A stretch of 64,000 nucleotides of DNA from Neobacillus drentensis (GTDB lineage Bacteria > Bacillota > Bacilli > Bacillales > Cytobacillaceae): NCBI RefSeq assembly GCF_021560175.1, contig NZ_CP091110.1:2284001-2348000 (forward strand), written 5' to 3'. The position numbers and the translations under genes were made by a program. The notes under the pieces were generated by a model. It did no database searches. It was not told where the DNA came from and was given only the letters and a program-made list of their open reading frames with translations. Shown here piece by piece: positions 35,246-44,972 of this stretch. The stretch's first letter is position 1. Every line of letters starts with the position of its first letter.

Positions 35246-36583
35246 ATGTCCCAAAAAAGACAATTAAAACTAGGAACGATTATTCATGGAGTTGGCGGGA
35301 ATATTGCGGCTTGGAGGCATCCTGAGGTATTAACAGATGCCAGTGTGAATTTCGACTTTTATAAGGAGCAGGCCCAAAAATCTGAACAGGCTAAATTTGA
35401 TTTTGTCTTTATTGCGGATGGCTTGCATATTAACGAAAAATCATTGCCCCACTTTTTGAATCGGTTTGAGCCACTGACCATTTTATCGGCAATTGCGGCT
35501 GTCACTTCCCGGATTGGCCTTGCCGGCACCGTATCAACTTCCTATAGTGAACCGTTTAATGTTGCACGGCAATTTTCCTCGCTTGATCATATTAGTCATG
35601 GTCGGGCGGGCTGGAATGTTGTGACTTCACCATTAGAGAAAACAGCCTTAAATTTTAGTAAAACGATCGAGGAGCATCCTAATCATCCAAAAAGATACCG
35701 AATCGCATCTGAATATCTAGATGTTGCCAAAGGATTATGGGATTCCTGGGAGGATGACGCCTTTATTCGCGATAAAGAAACAGGGGTATTCTTTGATCCA
35801 GAAAAATTGCATTCATTAAATCATAAAGGAGAATTTTTCTCAGTTCAAGGGCCGTTAAATAGTGGCAGATCCAAGCAAGGACGGCCGATTATCTTCCAAG
35901 CAGGATCTTCTGAAGATGGGAAAAACCTTGCTGCGAAAGATGCTGATGCCATCTTCACTGGTCAAGCAACATTGGAGGATGCTCAAGAATTTTACCAAGA
36001 TGTTAAACGCAGAACAGCTGACTATGGCAGAAATCCAGATCATATTCTTATCCTGCCAGGTATTGAGCCAATTGTTGGAAAAACGGAGGAAGAGGCCGAA
36101 CAGAAATATCAAGAGATTGCTAATTTAGTATCAATTGAACAGGCATTGAACTATCTTGGTAGATTTTTTGAACACCATGATTTTTCCTAGTATCCACTCG
36201 ATAAACCATTTCCAGAAATCGGTGATTTGGGTTCTAACAGCTTTAAAAGTGGAACAGACCGAATTAAACAAGATGCGAAAGAACAAAATTTAACCCTTCG
36301 CCAGGTTGCATTAAGAGCGGCAACTCCAAGAACACCGTTTATTGGAACACCAGAAAAAGTAGCCGACCTGCTTCAGGAGTGGTTCGAAGGGTTTGGAGAA
36401 GATGGGTTTATTATTCACTTTAATCTCCCAAGCACGTTAACAAGATTTATTGATGACGTAGTACCGATCCTAAGGGAACGCGGATTGTTCCGCACAGAAT
36501 ATGAATCTGACACATTACGAGGGAATCTGGGACTCCCATTCCCGACTAATCGTTATGCACAATCTACAGTAAAAAAGGGATAA
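35246..36583 (+). pseudogene. LLM monooxygenase (CmoJ/NtaA-like) split by an amber codon
   Basis: One continuous frame of 446 codons encodes a full NtaA/SnaA/DszA-type FMN-dependent monooxygenase, interrupted only by TAG at 36188-36190 (codon 315). The intact paralogue at 44973 has the same length and carries glutamine (CAA) at exactly position 315, so a single C-to-T change (CAG to TAG) explains it. Both halves are otherwise highly conserved ([13 protein letters not shown] at the start, [17 protein letters not shown] after the stop). The 3' part lacks its own ribosome-binding site. The start ATG 35246 follows AAAGGATGG. Low-level read-through, or a sequencing error, are the alternatives to gene loss. 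Confidence 0.88.
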
Positions 36584-36595
36584 GGGGCGTTTGAT

Positions 36596-38245
36596 ATGAA
36601 ACTAGTTCATCAGACAAAATTATTTACTATTCTATTGGTATTGTTACTTCTAGTGTCAGGCTGTGCAAACGATGCAAATACAACCAATCAATCAGCTGAA
36701 GCAAGCGAAAGGAGTAAATCGCAGTCAAAACAGGGCGGGGAATTAACTTATGCTCTCGCTACATCGCCTGATACATTGGATCCGCACAGGGCAGGGTTAG
36801 CTGTAGCAGGCCGTGTATTCAGAAATATCTTTGATAACTTAGTCTTTCAGGCGAAGGATAACACGATCCAACCATGGCTGGCAACAGAATGGACCGTTTC
36901 AGATGATGGAAAAAGTTATACATTCAAGCTTCGTAAAGATGTGAAATTCCAAGATGGAACACCTTTTAATGCCGAAGCTGTGAAATATAGTTATGACCGG
37001 ATTATCGACCCAAAATCAAAATCAGGAAATGCACCAGGACTTCTCCAGCCATATGTATCATCAGAAGTCATCGATGATTATACCATCAAGATTAATCTGG
37101 CCACACCATCTGCCGCATTCTTAAGTAACTTAAGCCAAAATCAACTTGGGATTGTCTCACCAACAGCCGCAAAAAGATATGGTGATCAATTTGGCAAACA
37201 TCCGGTCGGGACTGGACCTTTTAAATTTGTTAGTTGGTCTGAAGATGCAGACATTCACCTTGTGAAAAATAGTGACTACAATTGGGGACCACCTAACGTT
37301 GAGAATAAAGGAAAACCAAATTTAAATAAACTCACCTTTAAAATCGTTCCAGAAGAGGCCACACGGATCGGCAGTATTCAAAGCGGTCAGGTGCTTGCAG
37401 CTGAAACAGTACCGCCACAAAATATTGCTTCATTAAAAAATGATCCGAAAACTCAATTACTGAAAGTAAATACAATTGGATTACCATATACGCTCTTTTT
37501 CAATCAAAGAAAAGCGCCTTGGACTGATGTGAAAGTTCGTCAAGCGGTACAGCTCGCAGTGGATGTTGATTCGATCGTCAAGACATTGTACCTAGGAACG
37601 TATCATAGGGCTTGGTCACCATTAACACCTGGTATTTTTGGTTATGATCCATCTCTCGAAGGCAGCACAAAAGCAAATATTAAAAAAGCCAATCAAATCC
37701 TTGACGAATTAGGCTACAAGAAAGGATCAGATGGCATACGGGTAAAGGACGGAAAGCCATTTACATTGAACTATGTGGACGGATCACCGAATCGCGAAAA
37801 AAGAAATGATATTGCTGTTATCATCCAGCAGCAGTTAAAAAAGGTCGGTATTAAAGTAGAAATTAATATTACAAAAGATATTGCCACAGTGATTTATAAA
37901 AATGCTGATTACGATTTATATGGAAACAGCCAAGTAAATTCTGATCCAAATGCGCTTCGTGCCATCTACCATAGTCGTACACCAGAAGAGGAAGCTGTTT
38001 TTAAAGGTTTAACAGGTGCATCTAATCCAGAATTAGATAAATTACTAGAGCAGGGAACGATCGAAGCCAATTCGGGGAAACGGGAAGAAATCTATAAAAA
38101 AGCCCAGCAAATCATTATCAAAGATGCCTGGATTATTCCGATTTATGTTTTTCCATATACCGTAGCAGCCTCTAAAACAGTAAAAGGACTTTCCTTTGAT
38201 TCATTAGGCTATCCAGTGTTCAATGATGTAAGAATTGACCAATAA
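36596..38245 (+). CDS. Peptide-type ABC transporter substrate-binding lipoprotein
   Basis: Family 5 extracellular solute-binding protein (549 residues), lipidated at C23 (VSGC) and followed by a Gln/Ser/Lys linker. The family blocks SPDTLDPHRAG, WTVSDDGKSYTFKLRKDVKFQDG, VGTGPFKF and AVQLAVD are clear. Such proteins bind di/oligopeptides, nickel chelates or glutathione. It begins 12 bases after the broken monooxygenase gene and heads a complete Dpp-like set. Placed among thioether monooxygenases it probably captures sulfur-containing peptides or S-conjugates (inference). Confidence 0.9.
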   Translation: MKLVHQTKLFTILLVLLLLVSGCANDANTTNQSAEASERSKSQSKQGGELTYALATSPDTLDPHRAGLAVAGRVFRNIFDNLVFQAKDNTIQPWLATEWTVSDDGKSYTFKLRKDVKFQDGTPFNAEAVKYSYDRIIDPKSKSGNAPGLLQPYVSSEVIDDYTIKINLATPSAAFLSNLSQNQLGIVSPTAAKRYGDQFGKHPVGTGPFKFVSWSEDADIHLVKNSDYNWGPPNVENKGKPNLNKLTFKIVPEEATRIGSIQSGQVLAAETVPPQNIASLKNDPKTQLLKVNTIGLPYTLFFNQRKAPWTDVKVRQAVQLAVDVDSIVKTLYLGTYHRAWSPLTPGIFGYDPSLEGSTKANIKKANQILDELGYKKGSDGIRVKDGKPFTLNYVDGSPNREKRNDIAVIIQQQLKKVGIKVEINITKDIATVIYKNADYDLYGNSQVNSDPNALRAIYHSRTPEEEAVFKGLTGASNPELDKLLEQGTIEANSGKREEIYKKAQQIIIKDAWIIPIYVFPYTVAASKTVKGLSFDSLGYPVFNDVRIDQ

Positions 38246-38267
38246 CAAGAATTGGAGCTGATACATT

Positions 38268-39200
38268 GTGGGTTTAGTGAACAAGATCTTTTTAAAAATA
38301 GTGACTGCATTTGTATCTATAATAGGCTCCTTAATCCTTGTCTTTTGCATCATCTATTTGCTTCCGGGGGATCCAGTGCTATCGATGCTTGATCCCTCTG
38401 CTGCAACACCTGAAATGATTGCAAATTTACGCAAGGAGCTGGGGCTCGATCAACCCTTTTACATTCAATTCTTGAACTATTTTATAGGAGTTCTTCATGG
38501 GAACTTTGGCCAATCAATCGTTAATAGCGACCAGGTACTTCCCAAAATTTTAGAACATTTTCCTGCCACAATCGCCTTAACGTTCACAAGCGCAATCATA
38601 TCTGTTGTGATAGGTGTTACGTTTGGCGTCCTTTCAGCGATTTATCGGAATAAATGGATGGATATTGTCGTACGGTTAATCGGTTTATTTGGGATTTCTA
38701 TGCCGACATTTTGGTCGGGAATTTTACTTATTCTTATTTTTTCTAACTTTTTAAACTGGTTTCCTGCCATGGGGTCGGATGGCTGGAAAACGCTTGTACT
38801 CCCATCCCTTTCCCTCGGCTTTGTAGGTGCGGGGTTAATTATTCGGATGGTCCGTAATAGCATGTTGGAGGTAATAAATGAGCAATTCATTGTTACTCTA
38901 AGGGCAAAAGGTCTTTCAGAGCGGGCAGTCATGTATCGTCACGCCTTAAGGAACGCACTGATACCTGCTATTACGATTATTGGTCTGAATATCGGGGAGC
39001 TTATGGCAGGTACAGTTGTCATTGAAACTGTATTTTCCAGACAGGGAATAGGCCGGATTGTAGCTGATGCGATTATGGCGAAAGACATCCCTGTCATTCA
39101 AGGTGTTGTGTTCTTTAGCGCCATTGTTTATGTAATCGTCAATCTTTTAGTTGATTTATCCTACTCACTGATTGATCCTCGGGTACGCCGAGCTAATTAA
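38268..39200 (+). CDS. Peptide-type ABC transporter permease, DppB-like
   Basis: Membrane subunit of 310 residues with the DppB/OppB layout: TM1 followed by the LPGDPVLSML loop and the LRKELGLDQPFYIQ segment, then five more helices and the EAA loop LRAKGLSERAVMYRHALRNA. It starts with GTG behind TTGGAGCTG. It pairs with the DppC-like permease at 39321. Confidence 0.9.
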   Translation: MGLVNKIFLKIVTAFVSIIGSLILVFCIIYLLPGDPVLSMLDPSAATPEMIANLRKELGLDQPFYIQFLNYFIGVLHGNFGQSIVNSDQVLPKILEHFPATIALTFTSAIISVVIGVTFGVLSAIYRNKWMDIVVRLIGLFGISMPTFWSGILLILIFSNFLNWFPAMGSDGWKTLVLPSLSLGFVGAGLIIRMVRNSMLEVINEQFIVTLRAKGLSERAVMYRHALRNALIPAITIIGLNIGELMAGTVVIETVFSRQGIGRIVADAIMAKDIPVIQGVVFFSAIVYVIVNLLVDLSYSLIDPRVRRAN

Positions 39201-39320
39201 AGGGTAACCGTTATGGTGAGCAGGTCACTGAGTTCTGAAGAGAGAGGAAAAAAGCTGGGACGAGAACAATGAGAGACAATGCCAAGCGTAAGAAAAATTA
39301 AAAACAGGAGGGACTATATA

Positions 39321-40211
39321 ATGAAGGAAGTGGTTAACACCAAAACGGTGCTCCAAGTACCAAAATGGAAGTTTACAAGATTAAAAACTAACTTCTCCGT
39401 TTCAAGCCTGTTTATTTATGCAGCAGGAATGATTGTCCTATTCATCATCGCCTCTGCATTATTTCCAAAGTGGATTGCGCCTTTTTCTCCAACCTACATG
39501 GATACATCACTTATTTTAAGTGCACCAAGTTCAGCACATTGGTTCGGAACCGATTATTTTGGCAGAGATGTGTATAGCCTAGTAATCTATGGAAGCCGGG
39601 ACTCCCTTATCATTGGTCTGGCATCCGTTCTCATAGGTGGACTGATTGGCGGGACGATCGGGGCAATATCCGGTTATTTTGGCGGATTAATCGATGTTGT
39701 TTTTATGCGGTTTATTGAAATTTTGATGACCATCCCAGGTGTTCTGTTGGCATTAGCTATTGCTGCTGCACTTGGACCTGGCTTATTTAATATTGTATTA
39801 GCTGTTGCAGCCGCTTCTATACCAGGATACGCACGAGTAATGAGAGGGCAGATGCTTTCGATTAAGAAACGCCAATATGTAGACGCATCTCGCTCAATTG
39901 GAACACCTGAATGGAGAATTTTTCTTTGGCATTTATTACCGAATTCCTGGTCCCCGTTGTTAGTCATGGCGACCATTGGTCTCGGGTCCTCTATTTTAAT
40001 TGGATCAGGACTGAGCTTTCTTGGCTTAGGTGTCATCAAAGAAATTCCTGATTGGGGCGCACTCCTTTCCCAGGGACGCGGATATTTGACTGTTGGCTGG
40101 TGGATTTCTACCTTCCCTGGCTTAGCCATTACCCTTTTTGTTCTCTCTGTAAATATTATTGGCGATAAACTTCGAGATACTTTTGATCCAAAAACAAGCC
40201 GTACGAGGTAA
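39321..40211 (+). CDS. Peptide-type ABC transporter permease, DppC-like
   Basis: Second permease, 296 residues. The cytoplasmic N-terminus is followed by TM1, then the DppC signature HWFGTDYFGRDVYSLVIYGSR and the EAA loop VDASRSIGTPEWRIFLWHLLPN. The ATG at 39321 follows AGGAGG; the frame is open from 39279 but without a site. A 120-base spacer after the DppB-like gene carries no terminator, so the operon continues. Confidence 0.9.
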   Translation: MKEVVNTKTVLQVPKWKFTRLKTNFSVSSLFIYAAGMIVLFIIASALFPKWIAPFSPTYMDTSLILSAPSSAHWFGTDYFGRDVYSLVIYGSRDSLIIGLASVLIGGLIGGTIGAISGYFGGLIDVVFMRFIEILMTIPGVLLALAIAAALGPGLFNIVLAVAAASIPGYARVMRGQMLSIKKRQYVDASRSIGTPEWRIFLWHLLPNSWSPLLVMATIGLGSSILIGSGLSFLGLGVIKEIPDWGALLSQGRGYLTVGWWISTFPGLAITLFVLSVNIIGDKLRDTFDPKTSRTR

Positions 40212-40225
40212 AGGAGGAACTTTAG

Positions 40226-42244
40226 ATGGAAAAGCTGCTCGATATTCAACATTTAAAAGTTGATTTTACAATGAAAGGCCGTGATCTTACAGCCATAAAA
40301 GATGTATCGCTGCATATTAAAGTCGGGGAGACGGTTTGCATTGTTGGGGAATCTGGAAGTGGCAAGAGTGTTACCTCGAAAGCCATCATGCGGCTCATTG
40401 ATTATGAAAATGGCAAGATTTCAAATGGCAGCATTGTACTAGATGGAATGGACCTCACCCAATTACCGCAAAAAAAGCTCCGTTCGATTCGAGGTAAGAA
40501 GGTGGCTATGATTTTTCAGGAACCGATGGCTGCTTTTGATCCCGTGTTTACGATTGGAAGTCAAATCATCGAAACCATTCTTGAAAATAAACAATCTACT
40601 AAATGGCAAGCCAAGGAGCGTGCGCTTTATTTGTTAAATAGAGTTGGCATATCCGATGCGGAAATACGATTAAAACAATATCCAAACGAGTTATCTGGAG
40701 GAATGCTGCAACGGGCAATGGTAGCGATGGCGCTTGCTTGCGGTCCTGATCTTCTCATAGCGGATGAACCAACGACAGCACTTGATGTCACCATTCAAGC
40801 TCAAATACTACAACTGCTTCAAGAGTTGAAAGAAGAGTTTGGTATGTCGATTCTTTTAATTACTCATGATATGGGCGTTGCGGCTGAAATGGCGGATCGG
40901 ATCATTGTCATGTATGCTGGTCGGATTGTCGAGCATGCAACGGCAGAACAATTGTTTGAACTGCCCCATCATCCTTATACACGTGGATTACTTCAGTCGA
41001 TTACGACAATGGAGAGCGATCGAAGTAAAAAACTTTATGCTATTAAGGGATCTATTCCAGGATTGGCTGACGCGCTATCGGGCTGTCAGTTTCATCCGCG
41101 CTGTCCCTTTGCAACCGATCTTTGTTCAAAGGAGTCGCCACCGTTAATGGAAGTGAATAATCGAGATACGGCTTGCTGGTATGCAAGGGAGATTTTACAG
41201 TCCGAAAATGGGAAACAGCCTATTGAAGAAGAAAAAGCAGTCGTACTCTCTGAAAAAGAAGATATCCAAAAACAATCTGGTGAACCTTTGTTTAAGGTTC
41301 AGGAATTAAGTAAATATTATCCGATTAGCAAGAACGTATTTTCTCGAAACCAATCCTGGATTGGAGCGGTTGACAATGTATCTTTCACCATTGAAAAAGG
41401 GGAGACATTTGGTCTAGTTGGAGAATCAGGCAGTGGAAAATCGACTTTAGGCCGCGTCCTTTTGCAGCTTGAAAAACAATCCAGTGGAAAAGTCTTTTTC
41501 GAAGGGCAGGATTTGTCACTATTAGGGGCAAAAGAATTGCGTGAAAAACGGAAGGACATGCAAGTGATTTATCAAGACCCATATGGTTCTGTCAATCCAC
41601 GCTGGAAGGTTGGAGATATCATAGGAGAGCCTCTTCAGGTTCATGAATCACTTAATGTTAAAGAAAAGAATGAGAGAGTTCAAGAATTATTAGAGATTGT
41701 TGGTCTTAATAAAGGCGGATTTGATCGCTATCCTCATGAATTTTCAGGAGGACAGCGTCAGCGGATTGCGATCGCTAGAGCTATTGCACTAAACCCTCAG
41801 TTTGTCTTAGCGGATGAAGCGGTCTCGGCTTTAGATGTATCAGTTCAGGCGCAAATTGTGAATTTATTGCAGGATTTACAGAGGGAGAGGAACTTAACTT
41901 ATTTATTTATCGCACATGGGTTAAATATTGTCCGGCATATCTCAAATCGGATTGGTGTTATGTATTTAGGTCAATTAGTGGAAATGGCAGATAGTGAAGA
42001 ATTGTTTTTGCATCCCGCCCACCACTATACAAAAGGTTTAATTGATTCGATTCCAGTCGCAATTCCTGCTTACGCTAGAGAACGGCTCTCTATTCAGGGA
42101 GAAATACCATCTCCCGCGAATCCTCCAAGTGGCTGCAGATTTCATAATCGCTGCCCGGCAGCTACTGCGCGTTGTCGAGAAGAACAGCCGCAATTCAGGG
42201 AAGTTACAAAAGGGCATTGGGCTGCTTGCCACCATCCTTTGTAA
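40226..42244 (+). CDS. Fused DppD-DppF-type ABC ATPase
   Basis: A single 672-residue protein with two complete ATPase modules that power the adjacent importer. Module 1 has Walker A GESGSGKS (41-48), signature LSGGMLQR and Walker B LLIADEPTTALD. Module 2 (from about 355) has GESGSGKST, FSGGQRQR and FVLADEAVSALD. Each ends in the oligopeptide-type C-terminal domain with the cysteine-rich motif (SGCQFHPRCPFATDLC; SGCRFHNRCPAATARC) that can hold an Fe-S cluster in this family. Fusion of D and F subunits is known in some transporters. AAGGAGG precedes the ATG. Confidence 0.93.
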   Translation: MEKLLDIQHLKVDFTMKGRDLTAIKDVSLHIKVGETVCIVGESGSGKSVTSKAIMRLIDYENGKISNGSIVLDGMDLTQLPQKKLRSIRGKKVAMIFQEPMAAFDPVFTIGSQIIETILENKQSTKWQAKERALYLLNRVGISDAEIRLKQYPNELSGGMLQRAMVAMALACGPDLLIADEPTTALDVTIQAQILQLLQELKEEFGMSILLITHDMGVAAEMADRIIVMYAGRIVEHATAEQLFELPHHPYTRGLLQSITTMESDRSKKLYAIKGSIPGLADALSGCQFHPRCPFATDLCSKESPPLMEVNNRDTACWYAREILQSENGKQPIEEEKAVVLSEKEDIQKQSGEPLFKVQELSKYYPISKNVFSRNQSWIGAVDNVSFTIEKGETFGLVGESGSGKSTLGRVLLQLEKQSSGKVFFEGQDLSLLGAKELREKRKDMQVIYQDPYGSVNPRWKVGDIIGEPLQVHESLNVKEKNERVQELLEIVGLNKGGFDRYPHEFSGGQRQRIAIARAIALNPQFVLADEAVSALDVSVQAQIVNLLQDLQRERNLTYLFIAHGLNIVRHISNRIGVMYLGQLVEMADSEELFLHPAHHYTKGLIDSIPVAIPAYARERLSIQGEIPSPANPPSGCRFHNRCPAATARCREEQPQFREVTKGHWAACHHPL

Positions 42245-42283
42245 TTCAGCTAAGATGAAGGATAAAAAAGGGAGAAGATATAA

Positions 42284-43342
42284 ATGAAATTTGTATTATT
42301 TGATTTAATGAGTAATCATCCAAATGGTGTAACAGGAGAGACTTTAACTTCTCAAGAAAGGATTCAGCTTGTCATTGACCAGGCTGTTTTTGCTGAAACT
42401 CTTGGATTTGATGGCTATGGTGTCGGTGAAAGGCATGGACCTCCATTTTTATCCTCCTCACCAGCCGTAATGTTAACCGCAATTGCAGCCAGAACCTCAA
42501 AGATACGCTTACTGCCAACCGTATCAGTTTTAAGTGTTCTTGATCCAGTGCGAGTAGCAGAGGATTATGCCACACTTGATCATCTGTCCGGAGGAAGATT
42601 AGAGATGATGATTGGAAAAGGAAATGATCCGCGCCATTTCCCGTTATTTGGAATTACTGAGGAAGAGCAATGGATTTCACTTGCTGAGCGCTATGATCTG
42701 CTGAAACGCTTATGGTCTGAAGAAAATGTCTCATGGGAAGGGACCTACCGTTCTCCATTAAATAATATTACAACAGAACCAAGACCGTATCAAAAACAGA
42801 TTCCTATTTGGCATGGCAGTGCATCCAGTCCACTTTCTACAGAATTAGCAGCAAAAAATGGTGAACCGATCTTTTCATCTAATGCTTTCCATCCAATGGC
42901 CAAATATAAAGAATTAATTGACCATTATCGGGAACGACTAGAGTTCTATGGTTATGATTCAACTAAAGCCATTGTCGGTGCTGGTGCTGGCAGTTTGTAT
43001 TTGGCCAATACAACGGAAGAAGCCATTACCCGTTTTCAGCCCTACTATGATAGTCAAATGACAACAGAAGCAGCAAAACATAATCAGTCTCCATTCAAGG
43101 ATCTTAGGGATCACATCCAAAACGGCTCAGCTCTAATAGGAAGTCCAGAGTTTGTCATCGAAAAAATCCTTAAATACCATCAAGCGTTTGGACACCAGGT
43201 ACAAAGTATAAGTGTAGGAGGCATAAGTAAGGAAGAACAATATGAGCAGCTGGAGAGGTTTGCGGCGGAAGTGATCCCAGTGCTTGAACGCGAGGTTCCT
43301 AGTACAGTTTGGGAAGTGGAGCAGGCAGTGGTGGAATCTTAG
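42284..43342 (+). CDS. LLM class flavin-dependent oxidoreductase
   Basis: Luciferase-like monooxygenase of 352 residues. Family blocks are TLGFDGYGVGERHG, TSKIRLLPTVSVLSVLDPVRVAEDYATLDHLSGGR and EMMIGKGNDPRHF. It belongs to a different subgroup from the MsnO8-like and NtaA-like copies nearby, so it is not a recent duplicate of them. It follows the transporter ATPase by 39 bases behind AAAAGGGAG and so is probably in the same transcript. The substrate is likely an organosulfur compound by context only. Confidence 0.85.
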   Translation: MKFVLFDLMSNHPNGVTGETLTSQERIQLVIDQAVFAETLGFDGYGVGERHGPPFLSSSPAVMLTAIAARTSKIRLLPTVSVLSVLDPVRVAEDYATLDHLSGGRLEMMIGKGNDPRHFPLFGITEEEQWISLAERYDLLKRLWSEENVSWEGTYRSPLNNITTEPRPYQKQIPIWHGSASSPLSTELAAKNGEPIFSSNAFHPMAKYKELIDHYRERLEFYGYDSTKAIVGAGAGSLYLANTTEEAITRFQPYYDSQMTTEAAKHNQSPFKDLRDHIQNGSALIGSPEFVIEKILKYHQAFGHQVQSISVGGISKEEQYEQLERFAAEVIPVLEREVPSTVWEVEQAVVES

Positions 43343-43391
43343 CCATTATTTTTATCTCACCTAGTCGTGTTCTGATCGAGAGGAGTTATCA

Positions 43392-44726
43392 ATGAGCAAT
43401 CAAGTGCGTACCATGCATTTAAATTTATTTTTATATAATATGGGACATCATGAGGTCTCCTGGCGATATCCAGAATCGTTGTCTCATCGATTGATGGACT
43501 TCACTTATTACAAACAATTGGCTCAAAAAGCAGAACAGGCAAAAATGGATTCTATCTTTTTAGCCGATCGTATTTCTACTTCACCAAAGGCTGTTGAACA
43601 TGGCTCGCTCATTTCTTTTGAACCAACAACATTATTATCAGCAATCGCATCTGTTACCAACCGAATTGGATTAATTGGAACAGTTTCAACCAGTTTTAAT
43701 GAGCCCTATAATGTAGCGCGGAGATTTTCGTCCCTTGATTTTTTGAGCAATGGGCGAGCAGGATGGAATATTATTACTTCTGGGACCGATCATGAGGCTC
43801 AAAATTTTAATTTTGCTGGAATTCCTGATCATTCTGAACGCTATAGAAAAGCAAAAGAGTTTATAGAAGTCAGCATGAAGCTTTGGGATAGTTGGGAGGA
43901 TGATGCTATTTTACTAGATAAAGTGAATGGTATTTTTGCAGATAAACAAAAGGTTCATGAAATTCATCATAACGGAGAATTTTTTAATGTTCGCGGACCG
44001 TTAAACCTTCCAAGGTCTCCACAAAAAAGACCCGTTCTCTTTCAAGCAGGAACGTCAGAGGACGGAAAGGACTTTTCCGCCCTCTATGCTGATGCCATTT
44101 TTACCGCTCAGCAAACCTTTGAAGATGCACGGGAATTTTATAAAGATGTAAAAGAAAGGATTTCTGGAAATGGCAGGAACCCTGAGCAAGTGAAAATATT
44201 GCCGGGAATTAGTTTTGTGATTGGGAATACAGAAGAAGAGGCCGATGAACGAGCAGAAGAGTTGTCCGAATTCATGAATTTCGATCATAGTATGATTCAG
44301 CTTTCGAATAGACTCGGCGTGGATCTATCATCCATTTCGTTGGATGAACCGCTCCCCAATCTTTCTGATTTGAAAGAAACACAAGGGCACCAAAGTCGTA
44401 CAAACTTAATCATTCAATTGACCCAAAGTGAGAATCTTACCCTTAAACAATTATTGATTCGCTTAGGGGGTGGGAGAGGCCATTATACAATTAGCGGGAC
44501 ACCAAAGCGTATTGCCGATGAGCTTGAGTTTTGGTTTCTTAACGGTGCAGCAGATGGATTTAATATCATGCCGCAAATAATGAATCGAGATTTCAACCAG
44601 TTTGTCGATTTAGTTATCCCAGAATTACAGCGCAGGCAGTTATTTAGAATGGATTACTCAGGTTCTACTTTGAGAGATCATTATCAGCTGCCCTTTCCAG
44701 TAAATCAATTTGTAACTATTAGTTGA
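43392..44726 (+). CDS. NtaA/SnaA-type FMN-dependent monooxygenase
   Basis: A 444-residue member of the NtaA/SnaA/DszA/SoxA family, the group of Bacillus YtnJ (CmoJ). It begins with LNLFLYNMGHHEVSWRYPE and has FLADRIS, SSLDFLSNGRAGWNIITS, RPVLFQAGTSEDGKD and the C-terminal GTPKRIADELEFWF block. It is clearly related to, but diverged from, the pair at 35246 and 44973. It uses FMNH2 delivered by a reductase such as the one at 52024. GAGAGGAG precedes the ATG and a terminator follows, closing the transporter-monooxygenase transcript. Confidence 0.88.
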   Translation: MSNQVRTMHLNLFLYNMGHHEVSWRYPESLSHRLMDFTYYKQLAQKAEQAKMDSIFLADRISTSPKAVEHGSLISFEPTTLLSAIASVTNRIGLIGTVSTSFNEPYNVARRFSSLDFLSNGRAGWNIITSGTDHEAQNFNFAGIPDHSERYRKAKEFIEVSMKLWDSWEDDAILLDKVNGIFADKQKVHEIHHNGEFFNVRGPLNLPRSPQKRPVLFQAGTSEDGKDFSALYADAIFTAQQTFEDAREFYKDVKERISGNGRNPEQVKILPGISFVIGNTEEEADERAEELSEFMNFDHSMIQLSNRLGVDLSSISLDEPLPNLSDLKETQGHQSRTNLIIQLTQSENLTLKQLLIRLGGGRGHYTISGTPKRIADELEFWFLNGAADGFNIMPQIMNRDFNQFVDLVIPELQRRQLFRMDYSGSTLRDHYQLPFPVNQFVTIS

Positions 44727-44735
44727 GCTAAAAAG

Positions 44736-44772
44736 AACTTCCATAATAATCGTCTTTTTGAAGTTTTTTTAT
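44736..44772 (+). terminator. Terminator after the monooxygenase gene
   Basis: AACTTC (44736-44741) pairs with GAAGTT (44760-44765), followed by a strong T-run (TTTTTATTTTTT). The stem is short but the tail is convincing. Confidence 0.65.
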
Positions 44773-44865
44773 TTTTTAAATCCAACTAATTTGATGAGTT
44801 TAATTATATTAAATTAAATCAATTATATTTTTGATAGATTTTATCAATGTAAACTATAAGTTTTT

Positions 44866-44909
44866 CTATCAGAGAAAGTATAGAAACGCAACTCTTTCCG
44901 TGGTAGGAT
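44866..44909 (+). promoter_or_regulatory. Shared promoter module, copy C
   Basis: CTATCAG (44866-44872) and -10 TAGGAT (44904-44909), 38 bases apart, with CTTTCCGTGG before the -10 as in copies A and B (TTTTCCCTGA, TTTCCAATGA). Upstream, TTGATA-GATTT-TATCAA (about 44831-44847) is a palindrome that could be a LysR primary site. Confidence 0.68.
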
Positions 44910-44972
44910 AATCGTAATAAAAGTATTCCTATCAAATAACTAAGAATTAAATGTAAAAAAGGAGGAGCTTCA

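Noticed and set aside
36188-36190. The amber codon as a site of pyrrolysine or programmed recoding
   Set aside because: No pylTSBCD genes or recoding signal is visible, and the paralogue has glutamine at the same codon. A plain nonsense mutation is the simpler account.
36227-36583. The 3' part of the broken monooxygenase as a separate 118-residue gene
   Set aside because: It starts at an internal TTG without a ribosome-binding site and contains only the C-terminal part of the family.
39674-40252. A 192-codon open frame on the minus strand
   Set aside because: It lies wholly opposite the DppC-like permease gene and the start of the ATPase gene, whose protein matches are strong. It has no ribosome-binding site and its translation resembles no protein.
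44810-44972. A riboswitch upstream of the 44973 monooxygenase
   Set aside because: The region matches the promoter module seen at 33485 and 34031. No SAM, T-box, FMN or cobalamin consensus or terminator/antiterminator pair was found.
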